64,000 nucleotides of DNA from Euglena gracilis (taxonomy: Eukaryota > Euglenida > Euglenophyceae > Euglenales), in NCBI GenBank assembly GCA_039621445.1, contig CP154954.1, positions 63,074,046-63,138,045 of the forward strand, read 5' to 3'. Numbering within the stretch: position 1 is the stretch's first letter; every line of letters starts with the position of its first letter. Shown here piece after piece: positions 10,325 through 20,814 of the stretch. The translations under genes were made by a program, and so were the position numbers. The notes under the pieces are model-generated. The model was not told the DNA's origin. It worked only from the letters and a program-made list of their open reading frames with translations, and ran no database searches.

Positions 10325-10807
10325 GTGCAAGGTGTGCAAAGTCAGCCCAACCAACCTGGACCCCCTCAGTTTTCTGTTTCTCTTTGGTGCAAGTTTTGTG
10401 GGAAGAAAGGTCATTATGAGGACAAATGTTGGACAAAACAAAAAGAGGAAAGAAAAGCAAAAGCAAAGGAGAAAAGTTCACCCCCATCCTCACAAACCCC
10501 AACACAACAACCTGATTCAGCCAAAAAGAGGAAAATTGACACACTCCACATTTTGAAAGGTGCATCCCTCATCACCAATGTGACCATCAATGGGACATCC
10601 CTCAAGGCCATCATCGACAGTGGTGCAACGACAAGTGCCATTGCCCGGAAATGTGTTCCACCAGGTGCAATCATCAGATCGATGGTTGTCCCCATCCAAG
10701 TTGGAAATGGAGATGTGATTTTTTCGGATGGAACAGCCGAGCTCACTCTCCAATTTGGGGAGAGCATTTTGAAGCAAGGCGTTGGCCATCCAAACAAACG
10801 CTTTTGA
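10325..10807 (+). pseudogene. Ty3 gag zinc knuckle and aspartic protease
   Basis: A 160-codon frame. The zinc knuckle CKFCGKKGHYEDKC (CX2CX4HX4C, 10388-10429) is intact. It is followed by a Lys-rich linker and then the pepsin-like retroviral protease. The protease carries the catalytic triplet in 'AIIDSGATTSAIARKC' (Asp codon at 10616-10618). The flap and C-terminal parts ('VQVGNGDVIFSDGTAEL'-like) follow. Gag and protease share one frame here, so no frameshift site is needed at this junction. The frame ends at 10807, where the protease C-terminus ('GMDFL'-like) appears in another frame. Confidence 0.88.
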
Positions 10808-11556
10808 AGCCGTTTTGGGCATGGATTTTCTGACCAATGAAAAAGTGGGTGGTCTTTTGACACAACCCCCCCTTGCAAGTTGCTCGTGGAAGGAAAAAAG
10901 GATCCTTTGATGGAAAATGATGGTTCAAGGATTCACCGAATTTACCGACTCTTCAAAAGGGAAAGTTACACACTTGTCCCCAATGTCAAAAAAGAAGTTC
11001 TTTCTCGTTTGGAAATCAACGATTTTGACATCGAGGTGGACATATTTCAAAACCACAGAAATTTCCAAGAGGCTCGGTATTGTACCCGGGCGAATAACTC
11101 ATTTTTCTACGATTGGAGTCGGATTGGAGAAAAGGAAAGTTCCATTTTGTGGGCGAACCCACCTTTTTCGGTGCTTGACCGAGTTTTGACCAAGGTGGCC
11201 ATGTAACCTCTCCGGGTGGTTTTAGTTTGCCCGGATTGGGGAGATTGTTATTGGAGACGAATTTCGGAAAAGCTCTCCATTGCCCAAGTTCAAGTCCCCA
11301 ATGGCGTGGAAACGTACCGTTCCGATTTTCAAGAAAAAGCATTGCCAGCCCCACAATGGAATACAGTTGTTTCGGTTTTGGATTCCAAGTCAAAAAGCAT
11401 CCCGATTTGGGAGTTGGACCCCAAGATCGTGAAATGGATTTTGAGGAAATGTCAGAAATGGGATTTAGAGCATTTGGTGAATGAAATCAAAAAGTAACCC
11501 AAAGTGAGTGTGGAGGGCATGGAAAGGGAGATTAAGAGAATATTGATGAAATCCCG
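10808..11556 (+). pseudogene. Ty3 protease-RT spacer
   Basis: Frames 10880-11206 and 11216-11497 carry no recognised motif. The sequence keeps a Ty3-like codon style and lies between the protease and the RT entry segment. Several frame changes are present. It may include an inserted or divergent tether region. Confidence 0.4.
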
Positions 11557-11990
11557 TTGACTCCCCCCGTTTCACCCATCTCCTCTTTGCCCCACGACTC
11601 TCTTTTTCAGATGGAGAAAATCTCAAGTGTCATCGAAGTGGGTGCCGAAGTATCAATTGAAGTTGACTTGACCTTCACCGAGAAGGACTACAAGCCGCCA
11701 ACAATGGTATCAAGTTTTGAAGAATTGGAATTCAATGGAGCCGACGGTATGGAAGTCCGAGGTACACCCCCTTCCCCCTTCACCGTTTCGGATCGAGAAT
11801 TTTCCAAGGTGTGTGAAAGATTTTTGCAACAAATTGCCGTTCCACAAAAAGATGGTTTGTTTGACAAGGAAACCGAGAACCTTCATGGTGATTTGCAAGG
11901 TGACCTAGCCCGTTTTGAAAAGGAACCCCAACTGACAGTGCTCCTTGAAAAGTACATGGAAATTTTTGGTCCTCTCCCGAGACCCGGCAT
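11557..11990 (+). pseudogene. Ty3 RT, N-terminal entry segment
   Basis: Acidic spacer ending in 'VLLEKYMEIFGPLPRPG', the segment that directly precedes the RT fingers in gypsy elements. After about 11990 the plus strand no longer reads as RT; the next RT segment is on the minus strand. See 11990-12550. Confidence 0.75.
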
Positions 11991-12550
11991 GGGTTTTCAA
12001 CTCGTCCAATGTGATTTGGTTTTCCTTCATTTCCGAAATCACCCTTTCCATAAGGTCTTGAAAAATTGCGGGTGCGGCTTGAATTCCAAATGGCATGCAA
12101 TTCCATTGCCAAACTTGACCATTTGGGGTGACAAATGCGGTGAGTTCTTTTTCCCTTTCACTCAAACCGTCTTGCCAAAACCCACTTATTAGGTCGAGTT
12201 TTGATTTCCATCGACATTGGGACAAATTTTTGACCATTTGTTCCATATTTGGTAAAAATGCCGAATGAATTTTCACCTGGTCGTTGACTTTTTTGTATTG
12301 GCCCACCATCCTTTTCGATTGGCTTTCCTTCTTCTCCACCAAAAATGTTGGAGAACAATGGGTTGGGGTCTTTCCTTTGGGGTAGCTCTCCACCAACCCA
12401 CTTTCCACCAATTCATTCACTTGTTTGTGAATTTCCATGGAATCCTTTTCGCTCATTTGCCAACATTTCACCCTCCCCTTGAACTCATCCTTGGGTTCCA
12501 ATCCAAAGGTTGCAAATTTGTTGGAACCGAAAAATGGCCAAAGGGAAAGT
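11990..12550 (-). pseudogene. Ty3 RT fingers/palm, inverted segment
   Basis: The minus strand encodes the RT from its fingers to motif B: 'MEIHKQVNELVESGLVESYP', then a 'CSPTFLVEKKE' strand, 'KVHSAFLPNMEQ'-like and 'KLDLISGFWQ' (motif A, first catalytic Asp), and 'NCMPFGIQAAPAIFQDLMER' (motif B). All other pol domains, including motif C at 12563, are on the plus strand. The segment is therefore inverted within an otherwise normally ordered pol. The open minus frame continues to 12720, but the part beyond 12550 is only antisense of plus-strand RT. Confidence 0.88.
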
Positions 12551-12990
12551 TTTGTTGGAGCATTTTTCGATGATGTCGGGGTGGGAGCATCGACCATCAC
12601 CGAACATTTGTTTTTGTTGGAAGAACTTTTCAAAGTGGTGAAAAAGCACAAGCTCCGAATCAAGTTGACCAAGTGAGACTTTTTAAAGAAACCTTCGAGT
12701 ACCTTGGTTTTTCGGTTCAATGGGGATCATGGAGGCCTAGTGAGAAAAAGATTCAAGCCTTGGTGGATTTCAAAGTAAAAATTTTGAAAGACCTCCGTGC
12801 TTTTTTGGGAGCTTGCAACTTTTTTCTTCGCCATGAAAGCATTCAGATTTTAAAGTGCGGACTTGACCGATCTTCTCAAGAAAAATGCAAGATTTGTTTG
12901 GACCCAAAAAGAAGAAAAGCTCATCGAGGACATCAAGCAAAAACTTTTGGATGCGGTGCCCCTTGGGGTACCACGGTCATGTGGAGAAAT
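12551..12990 (+). pseudogene. Ty3 RT, motif C, thumb and connection
   Basis: The plus strand resumes with 'FVGAFFDDVGVGAST'. FFDD at 12563-12574 is the YxDD-type catalytic motif C with Phe in the first and second places. Next come 'LFLLEELFKVVKKHKLRIKL' and, one frame over, 'FEYLGFSVQWGSWRPSEKKI', the RT thumb entry ('F..LG..+ ...G+ P...K+..+..F'). At least two frame changes occur. Confidence 0.85.
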
Positions 12991-13440
12991 GATTGTCATT
13001 ACCGATGCCTCCGACCGGGGGGGGTAAAGTGGCACGATTTTTCAATGACAATCATTGGACCCTCTCAAGTCCCTCACGGTTACGCAACCCAAGGTATGTC
13101 CAAAGAAGGTGTGCTCATTAACAATTACCCAAATGAATTTCGGTTGGTACCCATCGGGCATTGGAATGGTGCCCCACAAAAGGTCCCGTTATTCAACTTT
13201 TGAACAAGAACTTTTGGCCGGTGTGCTAATTTTTTTCAACGCAAAGTCGAATTTTGCAAGGTTTGCCGGTTGTTTGGTTTTGTGATCATGAGGCCCTCAA
13301 GAATTTCTTGGACAAAGAACCCCCCGTGAATCAAAGATTGAGACGTTGGTTTTGTTTTTTGGGTCAATTCAAGATCAAGATGGTGCATACACGCGGAATG
13401 AAGAATGAGTGGTGTGATTGGTTGTCAAGGAGTCATTTTG
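12991..13440 (+). pseudogene. Ty3 RNase H domain
   Basis: Begins with 'EMIVITDASDRG' (TDAS, first catalytic Asp) near 12990-13020. It continues with 'KRSRYSTFEQELLAGVL' (Glu catalytic helix) and 'VVWFCDHEALKNFLDKEP', and ends with 'FKIKMVHTRGMKNEWCDWLS' (the H-x-G-x-x-N-x-x-D-x-LS motif). All four catalytic positions of a gypsy RNase H are visible, but they are spread over three frames. Confidence 0.85.
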
Positions 13441-13589
13441 ACCAAAAGTTCAATGTTGAATTCGAAAATTTGGCAAAAGATGCATTCGAAAAGATGGACT
13501 CCCAATTGGATCTTTCTTTGCACGTTTTGTCGTTTGAGATGAAAGATTTCAATTTTCCATTGGATTACCCATCGAGTGATTTTGCCGAG

Positions 13590-14275
13590 ATTTGGGAAAA
13601 ATTGGAACCATGGAAAGCTCAAGTCATCGATGATTGTTTGTGGTTCAAGGCCAAAGACAAACTTTTTTGTGAGCGAAAATTGGCCATCCCCAAGGAAGGT
13701 CTTCCTCAAGTTTCATCGTGGTTACATCGAGCTCATGGTCATCCCGGTCCCGAACGTACGCTTTGGTCATTTCTCCAAAATTTCCATTCATCCCTATCGA
13801 GAAAGTATTTGTTCGGTTTGTTTCGGAATCTTTTGGGTTCGTGTCAAACATGTGTCATGTCAAAGCCAAGTTCACAAGCCGATCGTGGACTTTTGGGTTT
13901 TTTTTGCCAATTCCTCCCCTTCACAACGACATCATTTTTCTCGATTTTGTCGCCCTTGATGAATTCCATTCTTTTGATTACGCTTTGGGCATTGTGGACG
14001 GTTTGAGTCCGTTTTGTTTGTACCTCCAATGCCACAAAGAAGTGACGGGTGAAAAAGTCTTGAAGATGATTTTGAAAGAATGGGTGGAAAAATTTGGTCG
14101 CCCCAACGAAGTTTTGAGTGACAATGACAGTCGCTTCAAGTCAAGTTCCGGTTTTTACCAAGAGGCCATGAAATCACTCGGAATCAAGGTGTCGTTTTCT
14201 ATTCCGAGGCATCCTTCATCAAATGATTTGATGGAAAGAGAAAATCGATCGTTTGTGCAAACATTGAGATGACTT
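13590..14275 (+). pseudogene. Ty3 integrase, zinc-binding and catalytic core
   Basis: The HHCC zinc domain reads 'HRAHGHPGPERTLWSFLQNF' and later 'CQTC' (13725-13860). The catalytic core follows with 'FVALDEFHSFDYALGIVDGL' (first Asp region), 'RPNEVLSDNDSRFKSSSGFY' (second Asp) and 'PSSNDLMERENRSFVQTL' (Glu), giving the D,D35E triad. One frame change falls near 13960. Confidence 0.88.
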
Positions 14276-14790
14276 GTGCACGAAACGGGTACAAACGATT
14301 GGCCAAAGTTGCTTCCGTACGTCAATTTTGTGATGAACAGCCATATTTCAAGTTCGACGGGAACGTCTCCATCGGAACTTTTCCTCGGTCGATCTCCATG
14401 GAAATTCAAAAGTGTTGGAGAACCGTGTCAAAGTCCATCTGTCGAAAATTAGATTTTGGAACAGCTTTTGCTTCAAGAAAAGACAAGTTTGAGGCTGAAA
14501 CGTCTCAGATGTTTGGCGATGGAACGGAAAAACAAGGTTCGGAAACCTGCCGTTTATGAAATTGGTCAATTTGTTCTCGTCCACAAGTCTCGATGGCCCA
14601 GAGAAAAGTCGAAAAGATCGCCAGTCCATGTTTTGGACCCTACAAAGTTGTTCAAGTGCACTACAACTCTTTGCAAATTTTGGCATATCCATCATTGGGA
14701 GGTTTGGTTAAAGTTTCATTCTCCCAAGTGAAACACTGGAGTTCTGTCCATGACCCACACAATGACACTTCGTTTTTGTCAGAAGAGTGT
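14276..14790 (+). pseudogene. Ty3 integrase C-terminus with GPY/F module
   Basis: Frames 14269-14559, 14456-14731 and 14593-15135 together cover the integrase C-terminal domain. 'SPCFGPYKVVQVHYNSLQIL' carries the GPY motif at 14635-14643. This module is typical of Ty3/gypsy chromoviruses and gammaretrovirus-like integrases, where it takes part in DNA binding and multimerisation. Confidence 0.82.
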
Positions 14791-15507
14791 GAGGAATTTG
14801 ATGGTGCACAAACCCCTGCTTCACTCACAGGTCACACAGACGACCGAGACACAGGGGGCGAACAGCGAGGCGCAAGCGACGCACACAGAGGCGCACGCGA
14901 CGAACGCATGACAAAACCAGAACACGACAGAACAAGGCCAGAACAGGAAACGCGAGGCGAAAGGCCCAGAACAGCCGAACGAGCACGCGACGCACGGCCG
15001 AGCGCACGCGACGAACCAGCCAAAACCCCAGAAGGACCCAACCCCCAGAAAGACCCAGTTCCTTCCCATTTTTCCTCTCAGATGGTTTACAAGAAGCAAG
15101 GACCGAGGGCCAGAACCAAGTTTCAATTCAAATAAATCAAATTTTGAAGTTCCTCTACTTGGAGGTGAATCAAAGAGAATTTGGCAGGAAAAGTCGGAGT
15201 TGGAGAAAGAGAACTTCAAGGGGAGTGGACCTGAGGGTCCTTTGCAGCCAGCTGCTGCAGTTGCTGCTGTTGATCTTGGAGTTGATGTTCAAAATGTTTA
15301 TCTTCAAAATGTGGACGTTGATCTTGCTGCTGTTGTTCCACAAGCTGAACTTCAACATGTTGATGTACCTGGGCCTGTGGGCTCAGTGCTGCAGCCCTGT
15401 GCTGCAGACTTGTCTGCAGATTTGGTTTTCCACGTTTCACAGCCGGAACCAGAAAAGTCAGCAGTTTTGCTTCAGAATGTGTTTCAAATTTGCCCAAGTC
15501 ATCCAGA
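14791..15507 (+). pseudogene. Ty3 charged linker before chromodomain
   Basis: Low-complexity 'RGERPRTAERARDARPSARD' (Arg/Glu/Asp-rich) up to 15135, then stretches rich in Val/Asp/Gln around 15200-15450 in shifted frames. It links the integrase to the chromodomain. No fold is recognised. Confidence 0.5.
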
Positions 15508-15690
15508 CAGTTTTCAGAAATGGAGGCTGCAAAAATGGGTTTTTACATTGTTGAAGCCATTTTGGATCACAAGTTCAGAAATGGTTGGAGGTTTCTGACA
15601 ACGTGGGAGAATTACCCAGTGCATTCATCAACATGGGAACCAGTCAGAAGTTTCATTTTGCCAGGCGGAAGAATTAACTCAGTTTTTTAG
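15508..15690 (+). pseudogene. Ty3 chromodomain
   Basis: The open frame contains 'FYIVEAILDHKFRNGWRFLT', then 'TWENYPVHSSTWEPVRSF'. This matches the chromodomain plan: Y.VE.ILD, a three-stranded sheet with Trp, then YP..STWEP and the C-terminal helix. Chromoviruses use this domain to steer integration to marked chromatin. The aromatic-cage positions Tyr/Trp/Trp look present. Its frame stops at 15690. Confidence 0.85.
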
Positions 15691-16880
15691 AATTACATTC
15701 AGGACAATGGTTTGCAAGAGGTTTTGAAGAAAGTGCAGAAGGATGCGAATACCCAACCCAGTTTCACAGTGAACAAAAAACGAGAAACCCAGAAATTTTC
15801 CCCTGGGCGAACAAGGCAGCAAACCACTGAAGCCAGAATCTTTTTTCAACACCCCACAGCTGAGGACGGGTGCAAGAAGAGAAAGGCCCAAGTAATAATT
15901 AAGTGGAGCCTCGAGGGAGGCTGAAGAATCAAAGGGGATGCAGGGGGAGAAGGAGTGTGGTCAGGACGTGCGAATGCAGGAGGAAGATTCACAAAAAGGT
16001 GGGTCAGACCAAGGAGCCTGGACAGGCTTCAAGACAGGAACAAAGCAGATGGAGGTCAGAATGAAGAGAAGCCGACGGCATGAAGCAGCTGCACGAGGGT
16101 GGGAGGAGGAATGCGCGGAGTCCGCAGAAGGCTCCAGGGGAGAATCAGGTCAAAAAAGAGTCTGGCTTTCCCCCATGATCCTCCTTGCAGAAGTAAGAAA
16201 ACGAAGAATGCCCACCCCGTCCAGGTTTCACACTGTTTCCATGAAATGTTGCCTTGGGCGTCAGAAACTGACCCCAGCATGCACAACCAGCCAAGAAAGC
16301 AGAATAACCTCTCTCTTTTCTAAGTGCCAGCCCAGCTGCTGAGGGATAGAATGTCTGCGTGCAAAAGCCACAGGGCCAGAGGCACTTAGGTCTTGCACCT
16401 AAGAGTGGAATCAGCCTGAATTCGAATGCCAGTTTGGCCAGGCCATGATTCTACCAACAGGTTCGCCGCAGCACCAAGCCACCACCAACAACAAGCCAAC
16501 TGATCATCATCATCATCATGATCTTCTTCATCATGTTCAATTTCAAGAAGTTTTAATGTTCAACAATTTGATGAAGATAGAGCTGTCGTTCTTCATTTTG
16601 ATGTTCGTTGACTTTGGTGTTCTTTGATTTGTTGTTCTTTGATGGACTTGATGTTCATGTCTGTTGGATTGATTTCAGATGATGTCTGCTTATGGCTTTT
16701 CCCAGTTTTTGTGAGAGAAAGAAAGGCCAGAGAGAGAGCAAACTGACAATTGATGCCGATTTTACGGCCCACGTTCACGAGTCCAAAAAAGTAAAGACGT
16801 TCGCCTGAGATTTCTGCCAAAGTCTTTTGAGCCCCATTTTGTGTGTGCTTGGTGGGGCTTTGTTCCACCAAGGGGGGGAT
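15691..16880 (+). other. Ty3 3' non-coding region with polypurine tract
   Basis: About 1.2 kb without recognised domains. Frames at 15712-15924 and 15938-16342 are Lys/Arg/Gly-rich and of unknown meaning. It ends in CCACCAAGGGGGGGAT (16865-16880), a polypurine tract directly before the 3' LTR start TGAAAAGG at 16881. Confidence 0.65.
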
Positions 16881-17992
16881 TGAAAAGGTGGCTTTGGCTA
16901 CCTTCCCCCCCCCTGACCTCCCTTGGGCAGTGAATGAACGAGACCCCCCTTGCTCATTGAAGAAAGGTGCAAGAACCACTCACAATTGGCCCATGTGTGC
17001 TTTTTGGGGGGGGCACTTCCACAAAGGAGTCTTCCCCAACGCCCCCCCCCCCTGTGCGCGGTCCGAGGGTGCCCGCCCCAAGGGGGTGTCCCAAGGGGGC
17101 CCAAAGGGGCCACGAAGGGCCGCGAGGGGGCTCCAAGGTCCCCAAGGGCCTTTTGAGGCCCCACTGGCCCCCAAGGGGGCCCCACAGTCCATTTTGACCA
17201 AGCCAAGGGAAGGTAAAGGAGGGGGCAGTTGGAGGGGGCCAACAGGCAACCCCCAAGGGGATGCGCAAGCCCTGCTGGGCTTTGCGCAAGCATGCGCACC
17301 CCCTTGGTGGGCGCTTGGGATGGCGAAATTCATTAAGAATTGCGCAAAGTATACCAAGTAGCCCCCCCAGCTGTAGCCCCCCTCCAATTGTACATTTTAT
17401 GTTCACAGCGCTCTGTTTACACTCTGTTCACACACTGTTCTTTGGCATTCAATTGTGTTTTTGCATTTGGGAATCAACAAACTATCAAACAAGTTCAAGC
17501 AAACAAGTCCGAGTCATTGACCAGATTATACATCCAAGATCAATTGATTGGACCTCAAAAGTATGTCATTTTCAACATCACCATCCTCAACAACACCCAC
17601 CCCTACCCCATTTTTCCTCCAAGGGGAAAACCCCCACCAGGTGGGCCCGAGGAGCTCAAATTTTAACGATCCTACGCGGGTTGCGCCGCCAGGGGTCCCT
17701 TCACAGGGACCTCAGGAGGGGCAACCCTTACACCCCCAAACCGCCCAACCACATACTCTACCCATTCCTACTATGACGTCTGGTACTTTTTTGTGTACAT
17801 ATCTTACCTTCCTGCACAGGCTGGCCTTGGTACTTTGAACACAATGTTTCCCATGCTTGTGGATTGGAAGTAAAAGCGCCACGAAGGAGGATTGGGCAAA
17901 AAGATTAAGGAAAAAGGAGAGATCAAAAAAAAAAGATCCTACGCAAAAGCTGAGTCCAAGAAGAAGGAGAAGAAGGACTGAAAGCTTTACCA
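16881..17992 (+). repeat. Ty3 element 3' LTR with internal insertion
   Basis: Starts TGAAAAGGTGGC and ends CTTTACCA. Matches the 5' LTR except for about 690 extra bases between 17055 and 17738. Confidence 0.88.
17055..17738. mobile_element. Solo-LTR-like insertion in the 3' LTR
   Basis: Absent from the 5' LTR, where a single C-run is continuous. The extra segment starts TGTGCGCGG, ends CCCTTACA, and is flanked by C-runs, so it could be a solo LTR of another element. It has a GC-rich left half with repeated CCCAAGGGGGC-like units and an AT-rich right half. Replication slippage or loss from the 5' LTR are alternatives. Confidence 0.5.
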
Positions 17993-18690
17993 TTAATAGG
18001 TGCGTCTCCGTTGTTTGCATTTGCACTTTGCATTTTTGATGAAAAGTTGGGAATTTGTTTGTGAAAATTGTAAAAATTGTAAAAATTGTAAAAGTATGTG
18101 TAAAAAGACCCAAAAAGGTAAGCAAAGGTGGGGGCCGGGAGGCTGTGTGATGCAGCTGTAGCCACTTGTGCCCCTGAGACACCTCGCTCGTGCTTAGGCG
18201 CCTCTTTCTGAGTTTCTGTTTGGTCGTTCGACCGTTAAACCTAATCCGCTACCAAGTGTACGTCCCACCCCGGCTTTTCTATTTAAGGTTTACTCCCAAA
18301 AATGCCGAGGGGGAGTAACAATAAAATTTGTTCCCTTTTACCCTTTGATTGCAAAGCACAAAGGCAAAGAGAATTTTTGGGACCGCAGTCCCTTATGGGA
18401 AAGTACTTTCTGCTACTTCGAGCTTTGTAAAGCAAAGAATAAAATTCGAATTCAAAGGGAACTCCGCGCACTGATTTGTAAAACAGAATTTAAAAGCTCC
18501 AAACGAAACCCTGTAACCTTGAATTGGGAACCAGTTATTTTCGCTAAGCTTTCGCTAGCTCTGTGATTCTCCCTTTGTCTTATGGTTTAACCATACTACT
18601 GTGTACAGCCCAGCCGTAGCCAGATTGTTGGCCGTAGCCCGTTGCATCTGGTACACAGTTTCATGGCAGAATGGGTGTCTGGCACACATG
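17993..18690 (-). repeat. Family A LTR-like block copy 2, distal fragment
   Basis: Continues the sequence broken at 8656. It matches 2209-2886: AGGTAAGCAAAGGTGGGGGC, GTCGTTCGACCGTTAAACCT, AATAAAATTTG, and the CTGTGTACAGC...GGTACACAG terminal part. On the minus strand it would begin TGTGTGCCAGAC near 18690. Confidence 0.75.
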
Positions 18691-20127
18691 AGCTGGGGGC
18701 AAAGGCAATGCAAAGTACGGTAACAATTGCAGATTCCATGAATTATGCATCAATGAAAAGTCTGGGAGAGGTTGCAACTCGGACAGCATAAAACCGTACC
18801 CCATGTTTTGCAAAGACAAAGCCCCTGAAAAAGGCTCTGGAAAACACGGTTAACACCTGTCACATATTTGTGGGTGTTCTGAGGTCAGCCAAACTGGCTT
18901 CGGGTCCCAACTCCCTGTTCCGGAAACTCCAATCGTTAGATTTGCCATTTGAGATTGGGCCATTGGATGATCATCAAGTAAAACATTCTGGGCAGGGATT
19001 TCCAACCCAAAACTTCCGACTGAAGGCTGAACGAGAAACACCCGGTTACCATGTTTCACACCCTTGCCACCATGTTCCATGGCAGTGCTGGGGTGAAACG
19101 GAAACCCCCGCCCCGAGCCAGTTTCCGTTGTAGGATTTTTTTTTGGCTCCTGGAGCCGACTTGTGTTGGAAGCTTTTTTTCTCATTCTGGCCCACCCTGT
19201 GGCCAGAACTGGGCCATCATTTCCAAGGATGATTCTCCAAATGAACCCTCCCCAATCCCTAACCCCTGAGGGGGGTGTCACTGGGATGTCCAAGGGGGGT
19301 GCCTTTGGGGTTTCAACCCCTCCCTGCTCAGCTGAAATGTCATTTCTTACAGTTTCTGGGGTAAAAAGGGGGTTTTGGGGTGAAATTTGGCCTGTGGTTG
19401 CCTGTGTTTGGGAAGCCCAGCCCCCTGCCCCCTTTCCAACAGATGAGGTAGGGTGATTGGGGAAGCAAACTTCTACCTCTTGGCTTGATTGGTTACCTCA
19501 ATTTGTGTACTTTCATTTGCAAATTCCAAATTTCCAAATTCAATACTTGAATGTTATGGATTGTAATTGCCACACACATGCAATAATGTAACAGGTAAAG
19601 AGGAAAACCCTGGGAGGAAAAAGTGATTTTGATGCCCTTGATGGGCAATTAAATTTGTGTTTGACTGCACTGATTCCCAAGCGCTCTCAAAACCCAAATT
19701 GTATCCCATTGCATGAAAAAAAACCAACCCTAGTCAAAATCAAGGTTTCACACCTTGATTTTGATAAATTAGGCTGAATTCCATCATCATTGAGCTTTGC
19801 AAACCCCTGTAAAAACTCCAGGAACTGTTCCAAGCGCTTGCAAGCGCTCTCACCAAATCCAACATTTTCCCTTAAAATAAAAGGAAAAATGCATAAAAAG
19901 CTTAAAATATTCCAAATAGACCCAAAAGAACCATTTGTGAATACCTAGCATCACTCATTTCCTCTCCTTGCACAACCAACCCATGGTCACCTTAGTAGAG
20001 AACATTTAAGGCAAATGTTTAGAAAGCCTTAAATTTGAGCTAAACAGCCCTCAAAAAGGCCTTCTAAAAATGAAAAACTCCGCGTCACGGCGGTCGACCT
20101 CAAACGGTCGTCACCTCTCTTATCAGG
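18691..20127. other. No recognised gene
   Basis: Frames at 18850-19293 and 19051-19456 have no recognisable domain. The right half (19450-20060) is AT-rich and has frequent stops. It may be the left flank of the DIRS-type element. Confidence 0.5.
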
Positions 20128-20445
20128 TTTAATACCTCTCCGCTGGCACCCGTTTTGACCCAGGTACTGGGTTTCCCTGGAAGCAAGTCCTGCACGAGCT
20201 GCCCCTCTTCCAGTACCTAAAAACGCGAGCTGAGGACAACAACCACAACCAAGACGCCAAGGCCCCCATGGAAAAGTGCTGAAAGGTGTACAACAGAAGA
20301 TCATCCATTTGATGAGGATGATGGCCACCATCTACAGTCAAGTGGATGAATTCCCAGAGGACTATCGAGTCCTCTCCCAGCAACTCTTCTTCGCCATGGC
20401 GGAGTTGGAGCAAGGCCTTCTACGTGAACGGAAACGTCAAAACAC
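20128..20445 (+). pseudogene. DIRS-type element, gag-like segment
   Basis: Frames read 'YLSAGTRFDPGTGFPWKQ' and, one frame over, 'EFPEDYRVLSQQLFFAMAEL', a helical segment of the style seen in DIRS/PAT gag-like proteins. After the insertion at 20446-20814 it continues with 'TWINTFDVQWFQKEDLQVER'. The assignment rests mainly on the RT, methyltransferase and recombinase segments downstream on the same strand. Confidence 0.45.
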
Positions 20446-20814
20446 AACCCCCCCAAATATAAACACCCCGGTTATATATTTGGACGTAAATTTCAAGACC
20501 CCGAGGGGGGGTTTTATATTTGGAGGGGGGGTTGATATTCTGTCGGAAAAATCCACTTCCTGGCGGGATCCAGTAGTCACTCTTTTGGTCTAAAATAACA
20601 AATACGCCCACCCTTGGGGGTCCAAAAGCTTCAGTTTTCAGCGAACGAGCAATTTTCACGTGCTTTTGGTAAAAAAAGTGCTCCAAAATCGGCCAAAAAT
20701 AACAATTTAGGGAGAGTTTTTGTCGATAATTTTTCCTTCCGGCGCTTCGCGCCGGAGGGTGGGTTTTATATTTGGGGGGTGTTTTGTATTTGGGAGTTTA
20801 TATTATGAGGGGTT
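20446..20814. mobile_element. C/G-run inverted-repeat element E1
   Basis: 369 bp. The left end AACCCCCCCCAAATATAAAC pairs with the right end GTTTATATTATGAGGGGTT as imperfect terminal inverted repeats. A CCGGCGCTTCGCGCCGG hairpin lies at 20740-20757. The element interrupts the DIRS gag-like frame. Related elements are common in the introns of gene A. Confidence 0.7.

Larger units (their letters stand above)
8657..17992 (+). mobile_element. Ty3/gypsy chromovirus, nested in family A
   Basis: A complete but decayed LTR retrotransposon of 9.3 kb. It starts TGAAAAGG at 8657, ends TTTACCA at 17992, and is flanked by TTAA on both sides (8653-8656, 17993-17996). The matching uninterrupted site at 2204-2222 reads CATAGTTAATAGGTGCG, confirming insertion. 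Domain order is gag, zinc knuckle, protease, RT, RNase H, integrase with GPY/F, then chromodomain, as in Ty3/gypsy chromoviruses. The coding region changes frame many times and part of RT is inverted, so this copy cannot encode its proteins. Confidence 0.92.

Noticed and set aside
12551-12720. Minus-strand open frame continuing beyond the inverted RT
   Set aside because: Antisense of plus-strand RT motif C; no RT similarity in that part.
14821-15041. Cys/Arg/Ala-rich minus-strand ORFs
   Set aside because: Antisense of the low-complexity Ty3 linker.
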